From assembly GCA_903842595.1 (NCBI GenBank), contig CAIMMO010000078.1, positions 1 to 51,036 of the forward strand: a stretch of DNA of 51,036 nucleotides. Reading direction: 5' to 3'. A program made the position numbers and the translations under genes. This DNA comes from an uncultured Alphaproteobacteria bacterium. Lineage in GTDB: Bacteria > Pseudomonadota > Alphaproteobacteria > Caulobacterales > Hyphomonadaceae. The notes below the pieces were generated by a model. It searched no databases, was not told where the DNA came from, and saw only the letters and a list, made by a program, of their open reading frames with translations. This document shows, one piece after another, positions 49,436 to 51,036 of this stretch. The stretch's first letter is position 1; every line of letters begins with the position of its first letter.

Positions 49436-50140
49436 TCCGTGGCTCCTCCATGAAAGCGGGTGATCTGCGCGGCCAACCAATCCGGCTGTTCGAGTGGAAG
49501 CATGTGGCCTGCATCCTTCGCCAGCACCGATTGCGCGTGCGGGATCAGGCGGGTCATCTCCTCGATCTCTGACCATGGCACGAAGGGATCGGTGTCGGCG
49601 CCGATCAGCAGGACGTCGATCTGCAATTGCCACAGCCGTGGACCGAGCGAGTCGCGCGCGTTGGTCTCCTTCAGCTGCGCGACCAGCGTCTCCTTGCCCA
49701 GGTCCCGGTCCATCGCGCGGATAACGTCGACCACGTCCGGGTCGGTCCAGCGAGAGGGATGGACAAATTGCTGCAGCCGGTAGGTCGCCATACCGCGATA
49801 GTCGTGCTTCGCCAGCAGTTCCAGCGCCCACCCGCGCTCGGCCTTCTCGGCGTCGGTGAGGCCGAATGCCGAGGAGCCGACCGTGACAAGCGAGGCGACC
49901 CTGTCCGGATGTTCGAGGGCGAAATCCAGCGCCAGATAGCCGCCCATGGAGAACGCGACGAGATGAAGCGGGGCCAGCTCTGCCGCCGAGGCCAGCAGGG
50001 CCAGCATGCCCTCCCGGGTCGCCTGCGATTCGATCGGCAGATAGGCCGTTGAAAGCCGGGGCTCAAGGCGGGCGCGGACGCGGGCCCACAGCCTGTGATC
50101 GCACATTGTGCCGGGCAAAAAGGGTCAGCGTGCGGGCCAT
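49432..50140 (-). pseudogene. Alpha/beta hydrolase with a one-base frameshift near the start
   Basis: The main frame has HLVAFSMGGYLAL with the nucleophile Ser, DVLLIGADTDPFVPW with the acid, and DAGHMLPLEQP with the His, so the catalytic triad is whole. The natural start appears to be ATG 50140, which has AAGGA six bases upstream and reads MARTLTLF. The expected LLPGTMCDHRLW follows only after removing one T from the five-T tract (plus-strand AAAAA at 50117-50121). As given, the frame is broken after eight codons. A TTG at 50118 could start a shortened form lacking the first strand. A sequencing error in the homopolymer is possible. Confidence 0.75.
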
Positions 50141-50245
50141 TCCCGATCCTTGCGTTTCCCCGCTTGATCCGGGACAGGTCTCGCTATAAGCAACGCGCTC
50201 CCAAACCGGGGCGGCCACTCCAGGTCGTTACCGGTCCACGGTTGT

Positions 50246-50321
<76 letters not shown>

Positions 50322-50356
50322 ACTTCTCCCTGAATTCGTCGGGAAACCCCAAACCA

Positions 50357-50387
50357 AAACGGCCCGCGGGATCATCGCGGGCCGTTT
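50357..50387 (-). terminator. Terminator of the FYDLN gene, possibly bidirectional
   Basis: AAACGGCCCGCG and CGCGGGCCGTTT form a perfect 12-base stem with a 7-base loop. On the minus strand the stem is followed by TTGGTTTGG. It also lies 36 bases after tRNA-Ala on the plus strand. Confidence 0.82.
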
Positions 50388-50413
50388 GGCGTTTTCAGCG
50401 CGGAGGAGAGACC

Positions 50414-50905
50414 CTAGCGGTCTTCCTCGCCCTCTTCGACCTCTAGATCGTCGTCCGCGAGATCGTCTTCCTCGTCGATGACGGTCAGATCGTCGTCGTC
50501 TTCATCATCGTCGTCCAGATCATCGTCGTCGTCGTCATCGTCGTCATCATCGTCGAAATCATCGTCGTCATCGTCATCGTCGTCATCGGCTACGACGACT
50601 TCATCTTCGTCGAGGTCGACGGCTTCATCTTCTTCGTCTTCGTCCTCGTCTTCTTCGTCCTCGTCGTCGGATTCTTCGTCGTCCTCGATTTCCTCGTCAT
50701 CGTCCTCGTCGGGCGCGGCGGCCGCGGCCTTCTTGGCGGGAGCAGGTTTGGGCTTTACGGCGGCGCGCTTGGGCTTCGCCGCTTCAGGCGTGCCCACGAC
50801 AACCGTCTTGCACTTCGGGCAGGTGGGCGGGAGCTTGCCGAGGTCGTAGAACCGCGACCCGCATTCCGGGCAGATGTGCTTCTCGCCGAGGTCGGTGTTA
50901 GCCAA
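50414..50905 (-). CDS. FYDLN-acid family protein (TIGR02300-type) with acidic tail
   Basis: A 163-residue protein. A small zinc-ribbon-like N-terminus has HICPECGSRFYDLGKLPPTCPKCK, four cysteines and the FYDL core. A Lys/Ala/Pro linker (residues about 40-65) leads to a tail of about 95 residues that is almost entirely Asp and Glu, with runs of ten or more Asp. The family is confined largely to alphaproteobacteria and has no known function. The TTG start at 50905 (ANTDLGEKHIC) follows GGGGAAAAG. The acidic tail could mimic nucleic acid or bind basic proteins. Confidence 0.88.
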   Translation of the reverse strand: MANTDLGEKHICPECGSRFYDLGKLPPTCPKCKTVVVGTPEAAKPKRAAVKPKPAPAKKAAAAAPDEDDDEEIEDDEESDDEDEEDEDEDEEDEAVDLDEDEVVVADDDDDDDDDDFDDDDDDDDDDDDLDDDDEDDDDLTVIDEEDDLADDDLEVEEGEEDR

Positions 50906-51036
50906 GGTCTTTTCCCCATGCTTGGGTCGGCGCTTGCCATGTCTGCGCGAGGCTGTAAAGCGCTCATGTTCGGACGGCCAGATGGGGTCGGGCGGAGCTA
51001 TCCACAAGGCGTCGAAAGCCCATGCGCGCGCGTTCA

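Noticed and set aside
50478-50849. Poly-serine frame on the plus strand
   Set aside because: It is the reverse complement of the GAT/GAC/GAA repeats that encode the acidic tail of the FYDLN protein.

Overview
The window is a 51 kb, high-GC stretch of an alphaproteobacterial chromosome. The best guess at lineage is Caulobacterales/Hyphomonadaceae. This rests on gene order and protein style: lptC-lptA-lptB-rpoN-hpf-ptsN, a Suv3-like helicase with S4 protein, fdxA, carD and an RpoH-type sigma factor, a FYDLN-acid protein, and a bifunctional PutA without a DNA-binding domain. The family assignment is an inference from sequence reading and was not checked by any search.

Region 1 (1-16.6 kb) is metabolic and envelope functions. 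It holds a nucleoside deaminase, a large M16 lipoprotein peptidase, a GT4 glycosyltransferase, PutA, two SDR oxidoreductases and a secreted amidohydrolase. It also holds a BlaI / M56 peptidase / TonB-like sensor module with a clear operator, an orphan YjhX-type toxin and a small SET-domain protein methyltransferase. Two REP-like palindromic elements lie between genes.

Region 2 (16.7-24.9 kb) is the conserved alphaproteobacterial core: tRNA-Arg, RpoH-type sigma factor, CarD, ferredoxin FdxA, S4 protein, helicase and ribosomal protein L28. A CPBP-family membrane protein sits inside this cluster. The helicase appears to start at CTG. rpmB has a readable promoter, a leader hairpin and a terminator whose stem contains the Shine-Dalgarno of the next gene.

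Region 3 (24.9-29.7 kb) is patchy and shows decay. It has a lipoprotein amidohydrolase, tRNA-Ser, a dinucleotide-binding reductase gene that lacks its first strand and runs antisense into the tRNA, a DUF411 metal-binding protein, a PagL-like lipid A deacylase and an IS630 transposase remnant.

Region 4 (29.7-40.5 kb) is one long minus-strand putrescine uptake and catabolism operon. Its order is a glutamine-synthetase-like ligase, PotF/H/I/G transporter, PuuD, SpuC-type aminotransferase, a second glutamine-synthetase-like ligase (PuuA) and PuuB. It is bounded by tRNA-Leu on one side and the IS630 remnant on the other. PuuB carries an early in-frame TAG stop, and no PuuC-type aldehyde dehydrogenase is present, so the glutamylated route may be interrupted.

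Region 5 (41-51 kb) starts with a DUF4386 / nitroreductase-like / MarR operon controlled by a tandem palindromic operator. It continues with RNase D, the LPS-transport genes lptCAB, sigma-54 (rpoN), long-form hibernation factor (hpf) behind an FNR/FixK-type box, and ptsN. It ends with a frameshifted alpha/beta hydrolase, tRNA-Ala and an extremely acidic FYDLN protein.

No CRISPR array, intact prophage or rRNA was seen. The most notable observations are regulatory and evolutionary: the FNR-type box before hpf, the tandem MarR operator, the CTG start, the overlapping terminator and Shine-Dalgarno, and the single-base lesions in puuB and the hydrolase. I did not find a clearly new multi-gene system.
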